Origin: Cellvibrio sp.
Lineage (GTDB): Bacteria; Pseudomonadota; Gammaproteobacteria; Pseudomonadales; Cellvibrionaceae
Direction of reading: 5' to 3'
Assembly: GCA_003524365.1 (NCBI GenBank)
Contig: DQHS01000169.1
Coordinates: 23,269-29,288, forward strand
DNA length: 6,020 bases
Made by a program: the position numbers and the translations under genes. The notes beneath the pieces were generated by a model. The model was not told where the DNA came from. It made no database searches and was given only the letters and a program-made list of their open reading frames with translations. Below are positions 1 through 5,836 of the stretch, piece by piece. The first letter of the stretch is position 1; every line of letters starts with the position of its first letter.

Positions 1-1052
1 TCACCAACCTACCTGTCACAGCGATACGCTCAGTGCCAATCGATCCCAATGCGAATGCAAAAACCCAGGTAATTTACACTTACCTGAAGAGTATCTGGGG
101 ACAAAAAACCCTTTCCGGGCAACAAGATTTAACGTGGAAAGATTCCATTGATATGGCTGAACGCGTTTTTACCGATACGGGTAAATACCCTGCCATCATG
201 GGTTACGATTTTATGAACTACGGTATGACCGCCAATTGGGTGGAGGGTATCCAACAAACGCAAGAAGCGATTGCTTACGCTAAAAAAGGCGGCTTAGTAA
301 CCTTCGCATGGCACTGGCGCGACCCTGCATTACTAAACACCGCAAACGTTAATGACGCCCAATTTTATACCAAAGACACCAACTTCCAGATTCCCGTGAA
401 AGACGGCGCCCTGGATACTGGCAGCGCGGCTTACGCCCAAATCAATGCCGGGATTGATTTAATCGCCGTCGAATTAAAAAAACTCAACGATGAAGGTGTC
501 AGTGTGTTGTGGCGTCCATTACACGAAGCATCCGGCAATAATGGCGATGGCTGGTTTTGGTGGGGGCGCACGCGCACCGATGGTGTGCCGCAATCTTTCG
601 CCCAAGTCTTGTTATGGCGACACATTTATAATCGTTTGACGAACGATCACGGTCTGCATAATTTATTGTGGGTATGGAACGGACAAAATGCCGCCTGGTA
701 TCCCGGTGATGAATATGTCGATATCGTAAGCCACGATATTTATGACAGCTCGGATAACAAAACCTATAAATCGCAAATCAGCACTTACACGCAAGCGCGC
801 AAATATCCATTTGAAAACAAGATGGTTGCACTGAGCGAAAACAGTTACATTCCCGATCCCGATAAAATTGCCACTGATGGCGCTTGGTGGCTATGGTTTA
901 TGGTGTGGAATGATGGTCATACTGCCGAGGGAGCAGGTGTTACCCATAAAGATAATTTTTGGACGGGAGAGTATTACAACACCAACGCGCACAAAACCAA
1001 AGTTTATAACCACAGTAATGTCATCACATTGGATGAGCTGCCAACCTTCTGA
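1..1052 (+). CDS. GH26 glycoside hydrolase, probable beta-mannanase (5' end missing)
   Basis: This is the C-terminal part of a secreted glycoside hydrolase family 26 enzyme. Most members are endo-beta-1,4-mannanases that cut mannan or galactomannan with retention of configuration. The frame is open to the left edge (first full codon at 3), so the true start, signal peptide and any binding module lie outside the window. A GTG at 33 has no ribosome binding site and is not a credible start. Counting from codon 33, the catalytic domain spans about residues 10-335. The motif RPLHEASG holds the expected acid/base Glu165, preceded by His164, and ALSEN holds the expected nucleophile Glu269. FAWHWRDP (91-98) and WFWWG (174-178) are further typical aromatic active-site segments. 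The protein ends directly after the domain, so no C-terminal binding module exists. Family assignment is firm. Mannan as substrate is inferred, because GH26 also includes a few xylanases and lichenases. Confidence 0.92.
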   Translation, partial: TNLPVTAIRSVPIDPNANAKTQVIYTYLKSIWGQKTLSGQQDLTWKDSIDMAERVFTDTGKYPAIMGYDFMNYGMTANWVEGIQQTQEAIAYAKKGGLVTFAWHWRDPALLNTANVNDAQFYTKDTNFQIPVKDGALDTGSAAYAQINAGIDLIAVELKKLNDEGVSVLWRPLHEASGNNGDGWFWWGRTRTDGVPQSFAQVLLWRHIYNRLTNDHGLHNLLWVWNGQNAAWYPGDEYVDIVSHDIYDSSDNKTYKSQISTYTQARKYPFENKMVALSENSYIPDPDKIATDGAWWLWFMVWNDGHTAEGAGVTHKDNFWTGEYYNTNAHKTKVYNHSNVITLDELPTF

Positions 1053-1071
1053 ACGTTACGAAAAGCCCTCC

Positions 1072-1115
1072 AAAAAAAACCTCCGCTGTGAGCAATACGG
1101 CTCACTTAAGCGGAG
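1072..1115 (-). terminator. Rho-independent terminator of the pirin-end cluster
   Basis: CTCCGCT (1081-1087) pairs with AGCGGAG (1109-1115), and GTGAGC (1088-1093) pairs with GCTCAC (1100-1105). The loop is 6 nt and a 3-nt bulge (TTA, 1106-1108) separates the two stem blocks. Read leftward, the stem is followed after one G by eight T residues (1079-1072), the classic intrinsic terminator layout. It lies about 115 nt beyond the pirin stop codon. There is no T run on the rightward side, so it should act mainly on leftward transcripts. Confidence 0.8.
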
Positions 1116-1158
1116 CAGCGTTGTAGTTAACCGGATAACGGATTTTGGAAACCTTAAC

Positions 1159-1185
1159 CGCCCGGGGTCATGATGGTCTCGGGCG
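1159..1185 (+). terminator. Possible weak terminator or 3' stem-loop of the GH26 transcript
   Basis: CGCCCG (1159-1164) pairs with CGGGCG (1180-1185). The stem can continue inward through 1165-1169 and 1175-1179 using G-C and G-U pairs. Those wobbles form only in the rightward RNA, which suggests that the structure belongs to the GH26 message. The following bases (TTCGCTTTC) are a poor T tract, so termination would be weak or need help; a 3' end stabiliser is equally possible. Confidence 0.35.
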
Positions 1186-1228
1186 TTCGCTTTCAAAAGG
1201 AGAAAATTGCGTGCGCGAAAATTTTGTA

Positions 1229-2086
1229 TTAATCAATCGTCGGTAGCGGAATCCAATCGGTTTCCCCCGGCACCATCGTAAAACCGCCGGTTGTCCAGCG
1301 CTCGCCAGCTGCACGTACTTTCTCACGGGACGAGGCAACAAAATTCCACAAAATAAATCGCTCACCTGCTAAAGGCTCACCACCCAGCAACATAATATTC
1401 GCTCCACTCACGGTAGCGATCACAGCATTCTTATCCAATACAGCCATATGAAATTCCGGCACCAACTCACCATTTACCGTGACGTTCCCCCATACAACAT
1501 AAATGGCTAATTCCTGTTGCGGAAAATCCGGCGAATACTGTGTATCAGCACCCATCGCTATATCAAGATAAGTAGTCACACTCGCTGTTTTAACAGGTGA
1601 TTCAATATCAAATGCTTTGCCGATAAGCACTTGAACACTCATAGTCGGCAAGTTGATCGATGGGATAAGCTCCGCAGGATAATGTGCAAACGAAGGTTCA
1701 CAATCTTCTACTTCCGTTGGTAACGCCAACCAAATCTGGATTCCCTCTACGCTTGTATTTTGTTCGCGCACATCATCCGGCAATCGCTCGGAGTGAACAA
1801 TTCCCTTTCCTGCAGTCATTAAATTAATCGCACCCGGCTCAATACGCTGATGAAAACCCAAACTGTCTTTATGCATCATGGCGCCGGAAAATAAATAGGT
1901 GACTGTCGCCAACCCAATATGCGGATGCTGGCGCACATCACCAGCAGTTGTGCCCACTTCAAAATGTGCAGGCCCCATATGATCGACAAAAATAAAGGGG
2001 CCTACACGCTGCTGTAAACGCGAAGGCAATAATCGTTTTACGGGAAAACCTATATCCTGAACACGCGGAGGGATTAACATCATCAT
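1229..2086 (-). CDS. Pirin family protein
   Basis: This is a cytoplasmic bicupin of the pirin family, 285 aa, the usual length. The N-terminal cupin carries the complete metal-binding set: His54 and His56 in RQHPHIG, then His98 and Glu100 in GIVHSE, matching the Fe-binding residues known from human pirin. The C-terminal cupin contains the conserved GGEPL segment (235-239). Some bacterial pirins have quercetin 2,3-dioxygenase activity and others modulate metabolic enzymes; the sequence does not tell which applies here. The start is the first of three consecutive ATG codons, with GAGGA 7 nt upstream (2098-2094). The gene lies 42 nt downstream of the glutaredoxin-like gene on the same strand and is followed by the terminator at 1072-1115, so it is probably the last gene of that cluster. 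It faces the GH26 gene convergently. Confidence 0.93.
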   Translation of the reverse strand: MMMLIPPRVQDIGFPVKRLLPSRLQQRVGPFIFVDHMGPAHFEVGTTAGDVRQHPHIGLATVTYLFSGAMMHKDSLGFHQRIEPGAINLMTAGKGIVHSERLPDDVREQNTSVEGIQIWLALPTEVEDCEPSFAHYPAELIPSINLPTMSVQVLIGKAFDIESPVKTASVTTYLDIAMGADTQYSPDFPQQELAIYVVWGNVTVNGELVPEFHMAVLDKNAVIATVSGANIMLLGGEPLAGERFILWNFVASSREKVRAAGERWTTGGFTMVPGETDWIPLPTID

Positions 2087-2128
2087 TTAAATCATCCTCG
2101 GGTTTCAATAAATTAATTAGATCAATAA

Positions 2129-2461
2129 TTACAATTTAAGCAGTTTTTTCATGGCGTTTGGATCATAACCGCGCAGTACTTCACCGCGAATAACAAGCAA
2201 AGGAATACCACTACCACGCAGTTGATCAAATTGCGCCTTACCCTCAGTAGATTTTTCAATATCGTATTCCACAAAGGCGATATTGTGCTGTTTGAAAAAT
2301 TCGCGTGTCTTTTTACAATAACCGCACCAGTCTGTTGCGTATAAGACTACGCCTTCAGGATGCTGCGCAGAAAAATCGGGTGGTGGACTAAATTCATCCC
2401 GCAACTTATTCCAATTAAAGAAGATCCCCAGCGCGATAAGTACTAATAAATATTTTTTCAT
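2129..2461 (-). CDS. Membrane-anchored glutaredoxin-like protein (CGYC)
   Basis: This 110-aa thiol-disulfide oxidoreductase belongs to the glutaredoxin/thioredoxin fold. The N-terminus has two lysines followed by a hydrophobic stretch (about residues 4-16) that reads as an uncleaved signal anchor; no clear signal peptidase site is visible. The domain starts near residue 36 with the strand VVLYATDWCGYCKKT. The active site is Cys46-Gly-Tyr-Cys49. The expected cis-proline is Pro87 (SGIPLLV), and GYD (98-100) is the typical glutaredoxin C-terminal motif. Reduction or exchange of disulfides is the family role, and the substrate is unknown. The anchor suggests action at the membrane, probably on the periplasmic side, which is unusual for glutaredoxins. 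The ATG is only 3 nt after the stop codon of the pilin-like gene, with a weak GGA upstream, so translational coupling is likely. Confidence 0.85.
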   Translation of the reverse strand: MKKYLLVLIALGIFFNWNKLRDEFSPPPDFSAQHPEGVVLYATDWCGYCKKTREFFKQHNIAFVEYDIEKSTEGKAQFDQLRGSGIPLLVIRGEVLRGYDPNAMKKLLKL

Positions 2462-2464
2462 GTA

Positions 2465-2941
2465 TTAGATCCGGCAATTCAAAGGCAAATCTTTTAGCTC
2501 CAAATCAGTGCGATTCTCTCCCACGGCTTTCATTCCCGCAGGCACCGCTGCCTTACCACAAATCCATGAAATGGGACTTTCAGGTGAGCCGTCTACCATA
2601 ATAGGCTGAATGCTTAATGTTTTATTTTTTATACTGGGGTGAGCTTTATTGCCAAAGTGCAGATGAAAAGCTCCATCTTTATAATCGATGCGATCAACGT
2701 AGTTACCCAACAATTTATCCGCAGCAGGAATTCCGGCCTCTTTATTGTCCTTTAAAAATACTTGCGTGCTTTTGTGATAAAAGGCCACTAATTTTTTATA
2801 GTCTTCAACCAGCTCCATGGATTCGATTACTTGCCTGCGCGCAATGGTTGGATCGGGCGATGGCATGGCAATGAGCGCGAGTATGGCAATAATTGCAATC
2901 ACTATCAGCAACTCGATCAATGTAAAACCTTTGTTTCTCAT
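2465..2941 (-). CDS. Type IV pilin-like protein with prepilin leader
   Basis: This 158-aa protein has a perfect type IV prepilin N-terminus: a short basic leader (MRNKG) cut after Gly5, then FTLIE, with Glu10 as the conserved Glu5 of the mature protein. A hydrophobic helix runs to about residue 26, which serves as membrane anchor and pilus core. The region after it (MPSPDPTIARRQVIE) resembles the start of the pilin alpha-1C helix. Cys128 and Cys156 near the C-terminus are placed like the D-loop disulfide of PilA-type pilins. It should be processed by the PilD peptidase, encoded elsewhere, and assembled into a type IV pilus or a secretion pseudopilus. No other pilus gene is in the window, so major pilin, minor pilin or pseudopilin cannot be decided. 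The start has AAGGA 6 nt upstream. The gene begins 18 nt after the GNAT gene and ends 3 nt before the glutaredoxin-like gene. Confidence 0.87.
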   Translation of the reverse strand: MRNKGFTLIELLIVIAIIAILALIAMPSPDPTIARRQVIESMELVEDYKKLVAFYHKSTQVFLKDNKEAGIPAADKLLGNYVDRIDYKDGAFHLHFGNKAHPSIKNKTLSIQPIMVDGSPESPISWICGKAAVPAGMKAVGENRTDLELKDLPLNCRI

Positions 2942-2959
2942 ACAGATTCCTTACTGTCA

Positions 2960-3214
2960 TTAACGAATAAATTTCGCTGCATACCAGCAGCTTGCATGTA
3001 ACTCATAGCCCTGCTCCTTCGCCCATTTTATTCCGGCGCGTACCAGTTTTTCGGCAAAACCATTTCCGCGAAATTCAGGCGGCACAAAAGTGCTATTAAA
3101 GTCGATAGCATTTTGCGCTCCGTTCTTGAACAGCCGATAAGTCAGCAGTGCTTCATGACCTTCATGCAAAATTACAAACCGGTGTTCGTCGGGTAAGTGC
3201 TGGACATCAGTCAT
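2960..3214 (-). CDS. Small GNAT-family N-acetyltransferase (YjdJ-like)
   Basis: This 84-aa protein matches the short, single-domain GNAT group related to YjdJ. Visible landmarks are the strand AIDFNSTFVPPEFRG, the acetyl-CoA pyrophosphate loop RGNG (49-52) followed by the helix FAEKLVRAGIKWAKEQG, and the late Cys76 in ASCWYAAKF, which is typical of this group. Members are thought to acetylate an unknown small molecule or protein in the cytoplasm; no substrate can be inferred here. I chose the ATG at 3214 rather than the in-frame TTG at 3217 because GGAG (3225-3222) lies 7 nt before the ATG and only 4 nt before the TTG. It is the first gene of the leftward cluster, separated from rimO by a strong terminator. 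It therefore needs its own promoter in 3215-3275, where I could not identify a convincing one. Confidence 0.85.
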   Translation of the reverse strand: MTDVQHLPDEHRFVILHEGHEALLTYRLFKNGAQNAIDFNSTFVPPEFRGNGFAEKLVRAGIKWAKEQGYELHASCWYAAKFIR

Positions 3215-3274
3215 CAAAACTCTCCATCAACTTCAATTAGGTTGGATATTTTTTACCAGTGTAGAGTAGACCAT

Positions 3275-3313
3275 AAAAAAATCCCCCAGTGCTCGTGCAA
3301 ATGGGGGATTTTT
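3275..3313 (-). terminator. Strong bidirectional intrinsic terminator after rimO
   Basis: A perfect 12-bp stem joins AAAAATCCCCCA (3277-3288) with TGGGGGATTTTT (3302-3313) around a 13-nt loop. Read leftward, the stem ends in seven T residues (3281-3275), placing it about 40 nt beyond the rimO stop codon. Read rightward, it ends in five T residues, so it can work in both directions. It isolates rimO from the GNAT gene on the same strand. Confidence 0.9.
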
Positions 3314-3350
3314 CAGATCAAGGGAGATGCTCCGTTAAACCCGGCGCCGC

Positions 3351-4754
3351 TTAAACTTTTGTGCCCCATAGATCATATTCATCCGAGTGCTCAATCAACA
3401 CGTTGACCAAATCACCAGGTTTTACATTTTCTTCGCCATTTAGGTACACACAGCCGTCGATCTCGGGCGCATCCGCGAAACTGCGGCCAATCGCGCCCTC
3501 ATCGTCCACTTCGTCGATCAGCACCTGCAAGGTCTGCCCTACTTTTTGCTTCAAGCGCTCGGTAGAGATGGCTTGCTGCAGCTGCATAAATCGATCGTAA
3601 CGCTCTTGTTTAATGTCGTCAGGCACATGGTCCGGCAGGTCATTCGCCTTCGCACCTTCAACTGGCGAATACTGGAAGCAGCCGACGCGATCCAATTGCG
3701 CCTCTTGCAAGAAATCGAGCAATTGCTGGAAATCGTCCTCAGTTTCACCGGGGAAGCCGACAATAAAGGTGGAGCGGATGGTCAAGTTAGGCACTTGCTC
3801 GCGCCAGCTCTTAATGCGCTCCAAGGTTTTCTCAACCTGACCAGGGCGACGCATTTTGCGCAACAAGGTCGGGCTGGCGTGCTGAAATGGGATATCCAGA
3901 TACGGTAGCACTTTGCCCGCAGCCATCAGTGGCATCACATTGTCCACATGGAGATAAGGATATACATAGTGCAGGCGCACCCACACACCCAACTCGCCCA
4001 GCGCTGCGGCAAGCTGATACATATCGGTCTTGAGTGGGCGACCATCCCAGAAGTCAGTGCGGTGTTTGATATCAACGCCGTACGCAGACGTATCTTGCGA
4101 GATCACCAATAACTCTTTCACACCGGCTTTCACCAAACGCTCGGCTTCGCCCAGCACTTGCCCGATCGGGCGGCTGACCAGCTTCCCGCGCATATCGGGG
4201 ATGATGCAGAAACTGCAGGAGTGATTACAGCCTTCTGAGATTTTGAGATAGGCATAATGACGCGGAGTCAGTTTGATCCCCTGCGGTGGCACCAGATCAG
4301 TAAAAGGATTGTGGTGCGGATTGGGCGGCAAGTGTTCGTGTACTTGCGATAGCACCTCTTCATAGGCATGGGCGCCAGTAATACCTAATACGTTCGGATG
4401 AACCTGAATGATTTCGTCTTTCTTGGCACCCAAACAGCCAGTAACCAGCACCTTGCCATTTTCGGCCAGAGCTTCACCAATCGCACCTAAAGACTCCTGC
4501 ACCGCGCTATCGATAAAGCCACAGGTATTAACGATCACCATATCGGCATCGTTATAAGTAGGCACAATGTTGTAGCCTTCCATGCGCAACTGGGTGAGGA
4601 TTCGCTCTGAATCCACCAGATTTTTGGGGCAGCCGAGCGACACAAAACCAATGGTATTTCCCTTGCTGCTGGCGATTAGCTGTTGGCTGGCGAGCGATTT
4701 GGCGGGAGCATCCAAGGTGGTGGTTTGTGACGGGTCGAAGGTATTTACAGTCAT
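3351..4754 (-). CDS. rimO: Ribosomal protein S12 methylthiotransferase RimO
   Basis: RimO is a cytoplasmic radical-SAM enzyme that adds a methylthio group to the beta-carbon of a conserved aspartate of ribosomal protein S12 (Asp88 in E. coli). With the ATG at 4754 the protein has 467 aa, close to the family norm. The N-terminal UPF0004 domain holds the three auxiliary cluster cysteines: Cys42 (SLGCPKN), Cys78 (VNTCGF) and Cys107 (VTGCLG). The radical-SAM cluster motif is Cys176-x3-Cys180-x2-Cys183 in EGCNHSCSFC, followed by the conserved FIVGFPGETE (330-339). A TRAM domain fills about residues 405-467 and ends in DLWGTKV, consistent with RimO rather than MiaB. The frame stays open to an ATG at 4877, but that 41-residue extension is rich in aromatics, unlike the family, and was rejected. 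The chosen start has only a weak GAG-type site. The gene appears to stand alone and ends at the terminator at 3275-3313. Confidence 0.96.
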   Translation of the reverse strand: MTVNTFDPSQTTTLDAPAKSLASQQLIASSKGNTIGFVSLGCPKNLVDSERILTQLRMEGYNIVPTYNDADMVIVNTCGFIDSAVQESLGAIGEALAENGKVLVTGCLGAKKDEIIQVHPNVLGITGAHAYEEVLSQVHEHLPPNPHHNPFTDLVPPQGIKLTPRHYAYLKISEGCNHSCSFCIIPDMRGKLVSRPIGQVLGEAERLVKAGVKELLVISQDTSAYGVDIKHRTDFWDGRPLKTDMYQLAAALGELGVWVRLHYVYPYLHVDNVMPLMAAGKVLPYLDIPFQHASPTLLRKMRRPGQVEKTLERIKSWREQVPNLTIRSTFIVGFPGETEDDFQQLLDFLQEAQLDRVGCFQYSPVEGAKANDLPDHVPDDIKQERYDRFMQLQQAISTERLKQKVGQTLQVLIDEVDDEGAIGRSFADAPEIDGCVYLNGEENVKPGDLVNVLIEHSDEYDLWGTKV

Positions 4755-4879
4755 AGTGTCTCGTGAGAATGCTGGTACAAATGGAGGGGCGTAAAAAAGT
4801 GGGCGGATTGTACCTGAAGTGCGTAAAACTTCCATCCAAAAATGACCGAAAAACAGCCAAAACACTAATCTATTCAACT

Positions 4880-4900
4880 CCCAATACTGTCGCCCAATAC
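4880..4900. repeat. Short direct repeat upstream of rimO
   Basis: CCCAATAC occurs at 4880-4887 and again at 4893-4900, with a 5-nt spacer (13-bp period). Read on the rimO strand this is GTATTGGG twice, about 125-145 nt upstream of the rimO ATG. The second base block contains TTGGG, which could serve as a -35-like element, but no good -10 is correctly spaced. Its function is unknown and chance is possible. Confidence 0.35.
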
Positions 4901-4988
4901 CCTGTGCCGCGCCTATAGCTGAATAGCTACTCCTGGACCTCTTTCGTCAACTGATTTCACCGCTTCATCCGCCTTCAGATTCGCTGAG

Positions 4989-5026
4989 AATAATTTCAAC
5001 CACCCACCCCAATAATTGAAATCATT
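4989..5026. repeat. Inverted repeat with C-rich loop
   Basis: ATTTCAA (4993-4999) pairs with TTGAAAT (5016-5022). After one mismatch, three further pairs extend the stem (4989-4991 with 5024-5026). The 16-nt loop contains CCACCCACCCC. On the leftward RNA the loop is G-rich (GGGGTGGGTGG) and no T run follows, so it is a poor terminator for the lipoprotein gene. It may be an RNA structure or a protein-binding site. Confidence 0.35.
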
Positions 5027-5143
5027 TTATACTGGCAAGAAGCAGGAGTTTTACTACTGATGACAATTGGATATTGCAGCAGAAAAATTGGCGAACCGAA
5101 TGAAGGAAATTATCAGCGAATTCATACGCAGCATTACTTGTCA

Positions 5144-5659
5144 TTACATGCGTTCAACACTAACAAATTCACTATAAAGACCAGCAACATCAAATACTGC
5201 AATCCTAAATTCATAATCACCTCGCAAGTCATTCAAGTAATAAGTAGCAACGTTCTTATCTTTAATAACAATACTCGTAAAAAACTCATCATCCTCTTGT
5301 TTATAGCGCAACTCATATCCCCCTATTTCGCTAATATCCATATGGTCGCCATTAACACGCTGATTCGGTATAACCCAATGAATTTCTACGAATTTTTTTT
5401 CGGAAGATGCAGCAGAACTACTAGAAATTTCAGCGGGCACACTGGAAAGCGCCGAAGAAAATGTTGATGAAAAAGAACTATCCGCAAAAAATGTCGATGA
5501 CGCAGCCCGAGAGCTTTGACTACCATTACCTGTACTAGGCACGCTCGCACCACCGCCGCCGCCACAAGCGGTTATCGCGAGCCCAGCAACCAAAATGATG
5601 GCAGCCGGACAACTCCTCTTAAAGTATCGGGATTTGAGCGAGGCAATTATAAATAGCAT
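5144..5659 (-). CDS. Lipoprotein with serine-rich linker and fibronectin III-like domain
   Basis: This is a 171-aa predicted lipoprotein without an assigned function. Basic residues (Lys9, Arg11, Lys14, Arg15) precede a hydrophobic segment (about 18-31) and a lipobox-like ITAC with Cys32 as the lipidation site, followed by five glycines. Residues 40-86 are a low-complexity linker dominated by serine with some alanine and phenylalanine. Residues 88-171 look like one fibronectin type III-like beta-sandwich, with a tryptophan early (HWVIP), a central GGYELRY and a late FRIAVFDVAGLYSE. Such modules in this group of bacteria sit on surface or secreted polysaccharide-related proteins; a binding or spacer role is inferred. 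The ATG at 5659 is the only possible start, because an in-frame stop lies five codons upstream with no start codon in between. Its ribosome binding site is weak (GAGA 10 nt away). An overlapping out-of-frame ATG lies 5 nt earlier. Confidence 0.78.
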   Translation of the reverse strand: MLFIIASLKSRYFKRSCPAAIILVAGLAITACGGGGGASVPSTGNGSQSSRAASSTFFADSSFSSTFSSALSSVPAEISSSSAASSEKKFVEIHWVIPNQRVNGDHMDISEIGGYELRYKQEDDEFFTSIVIKDKNVATYYLNDLRGDYEFRIAVFDVAGLYSEFVSVERM

Positions 5660-5680
5660 CTCATTAACGTCTCAATAAAC

Positions 5681-5705
5681 ATCACACCAATTCACTCGGT
5701 GTCAT
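5681..5705. promoter_or_regulatory. Operator-like inverted repeat upstream of the lipoprotein gene
   Basis: The half-sites ATCACACC (5681-5688) and GGTGTCAT (5698-5705) match as an inverted repeat at 7 of 8 positions, with a 9-nt spacer. The repeat lies 22-46 nt before the lipoprotein ATG, so it could be a regulator-binding site or a 5' leader hairpin. No specific regulator is recognised. Confidence 0.3.
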
Positions 5706-5775
5706 TGAAATATTACATTCGTCTTTGAACAATAATTTTAATAACAGAAAAAGCAACCAACGTCGCCACTCATTA

Positions 5776-5804
5776 ATTATAATTATTTATAATGCTATTT
5801 AATG
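5776..5804 (-). promoter_or_regulatory. Possible promoter in AT-rich region before the lipoprotein gene
   Basis: A perfect -10 hexamer TATAAT is read leftward at 5781-5776. The sequence 16-18 nt upstream of it matches the -35 consensus poorly (ATTAAA at best). The surrounding 5771-5803 is almost entirely A and T, and TATAAT also occurs twice on the + strand, so base composition alone could explain the match. Confidence 0.25.
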
Positions 5805-5836
5805 AAAAGTACCGCTCAATTTTACAACTCATTTAG

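Larger units (their letters stand above)
4755..5143. other. 389-bp intergenic region without a convincing gene
   Basis: This stretch lies between the lipoprotein stop and the rimO start and should contain the rimO promoter, which I could not place with confidence. It holds a direct repeat of CCCAATAC (4880-4887 and 4893-4900) and an inverted repeat around a C-rich loop (4989-5026). No intrinsic terminator with a T run is visible for the lipoprotein gene. An open frame starting at 5060 on the + strand lies mostly antisense to the lipoprotein and has no recognisable domain. No RNA gene was recognised. Confidence 0.6.

Noticed and set aside
1127..1160. TTAACCG repeated at 1127-1133 and 1154-1160
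   Set aside because: Two copies of a 7-mer in a short AT/GC-mixed gap are not strong enough to call a repeat element.
868..1173. 101-codon open frame overlapping the GH26 3' end
   Set aside because: It is in another frame of the GH26 coding region, runs through the terminator hairpin, and has no domain or ribosome binding site.
1211..1246. 11-codon GTG mini-ORF on the + strand with AAGGAG 8 nt upstream
   Set aside because: The ribosome binding site is good, but the peptide is tiny, overlaps the end of the pirin gene antisense, and has no supporting feature; chance is likely.
2617..2874. 85-codon open frame on the + strand inside the pilin-like gene
   Set aside because: It is antisense to a clear prepilin, has no ribosome binding site and no recognisable motif.
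3546..3908. 120-codon open frame on the + strand inside rimO
   Set aside because: It is antisense to conserved RimO radical-SAM and TRAM coding sequence and has no domain of its own.
4755..4877. N-terminal extension of RimO by 41 residues
   Set aside because: The frame is open to an ATG at 4877, but the extension is rich in Phe and Trp and unlike the family. The ATG at 4754 gives the normal length.
4916..4929. Small inverted repeat TAGCT-GAAT-AGCTA
   Set aside because: The 5-bp stem has no T run and no association with a gene boundary; it is expected by chance.
5060..5467. 135-codon open frame on the + strand
   Set aside because: It lies largely antisense to the lipoprotein, is rich in Asn, Ile and Phe with no recognisable domain, and its upstream AGGAG is 12 nt from the ATG. 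The opposite strand carries a signal peptide, lipobox and FnIII-like pattern, which explain the sequence better.
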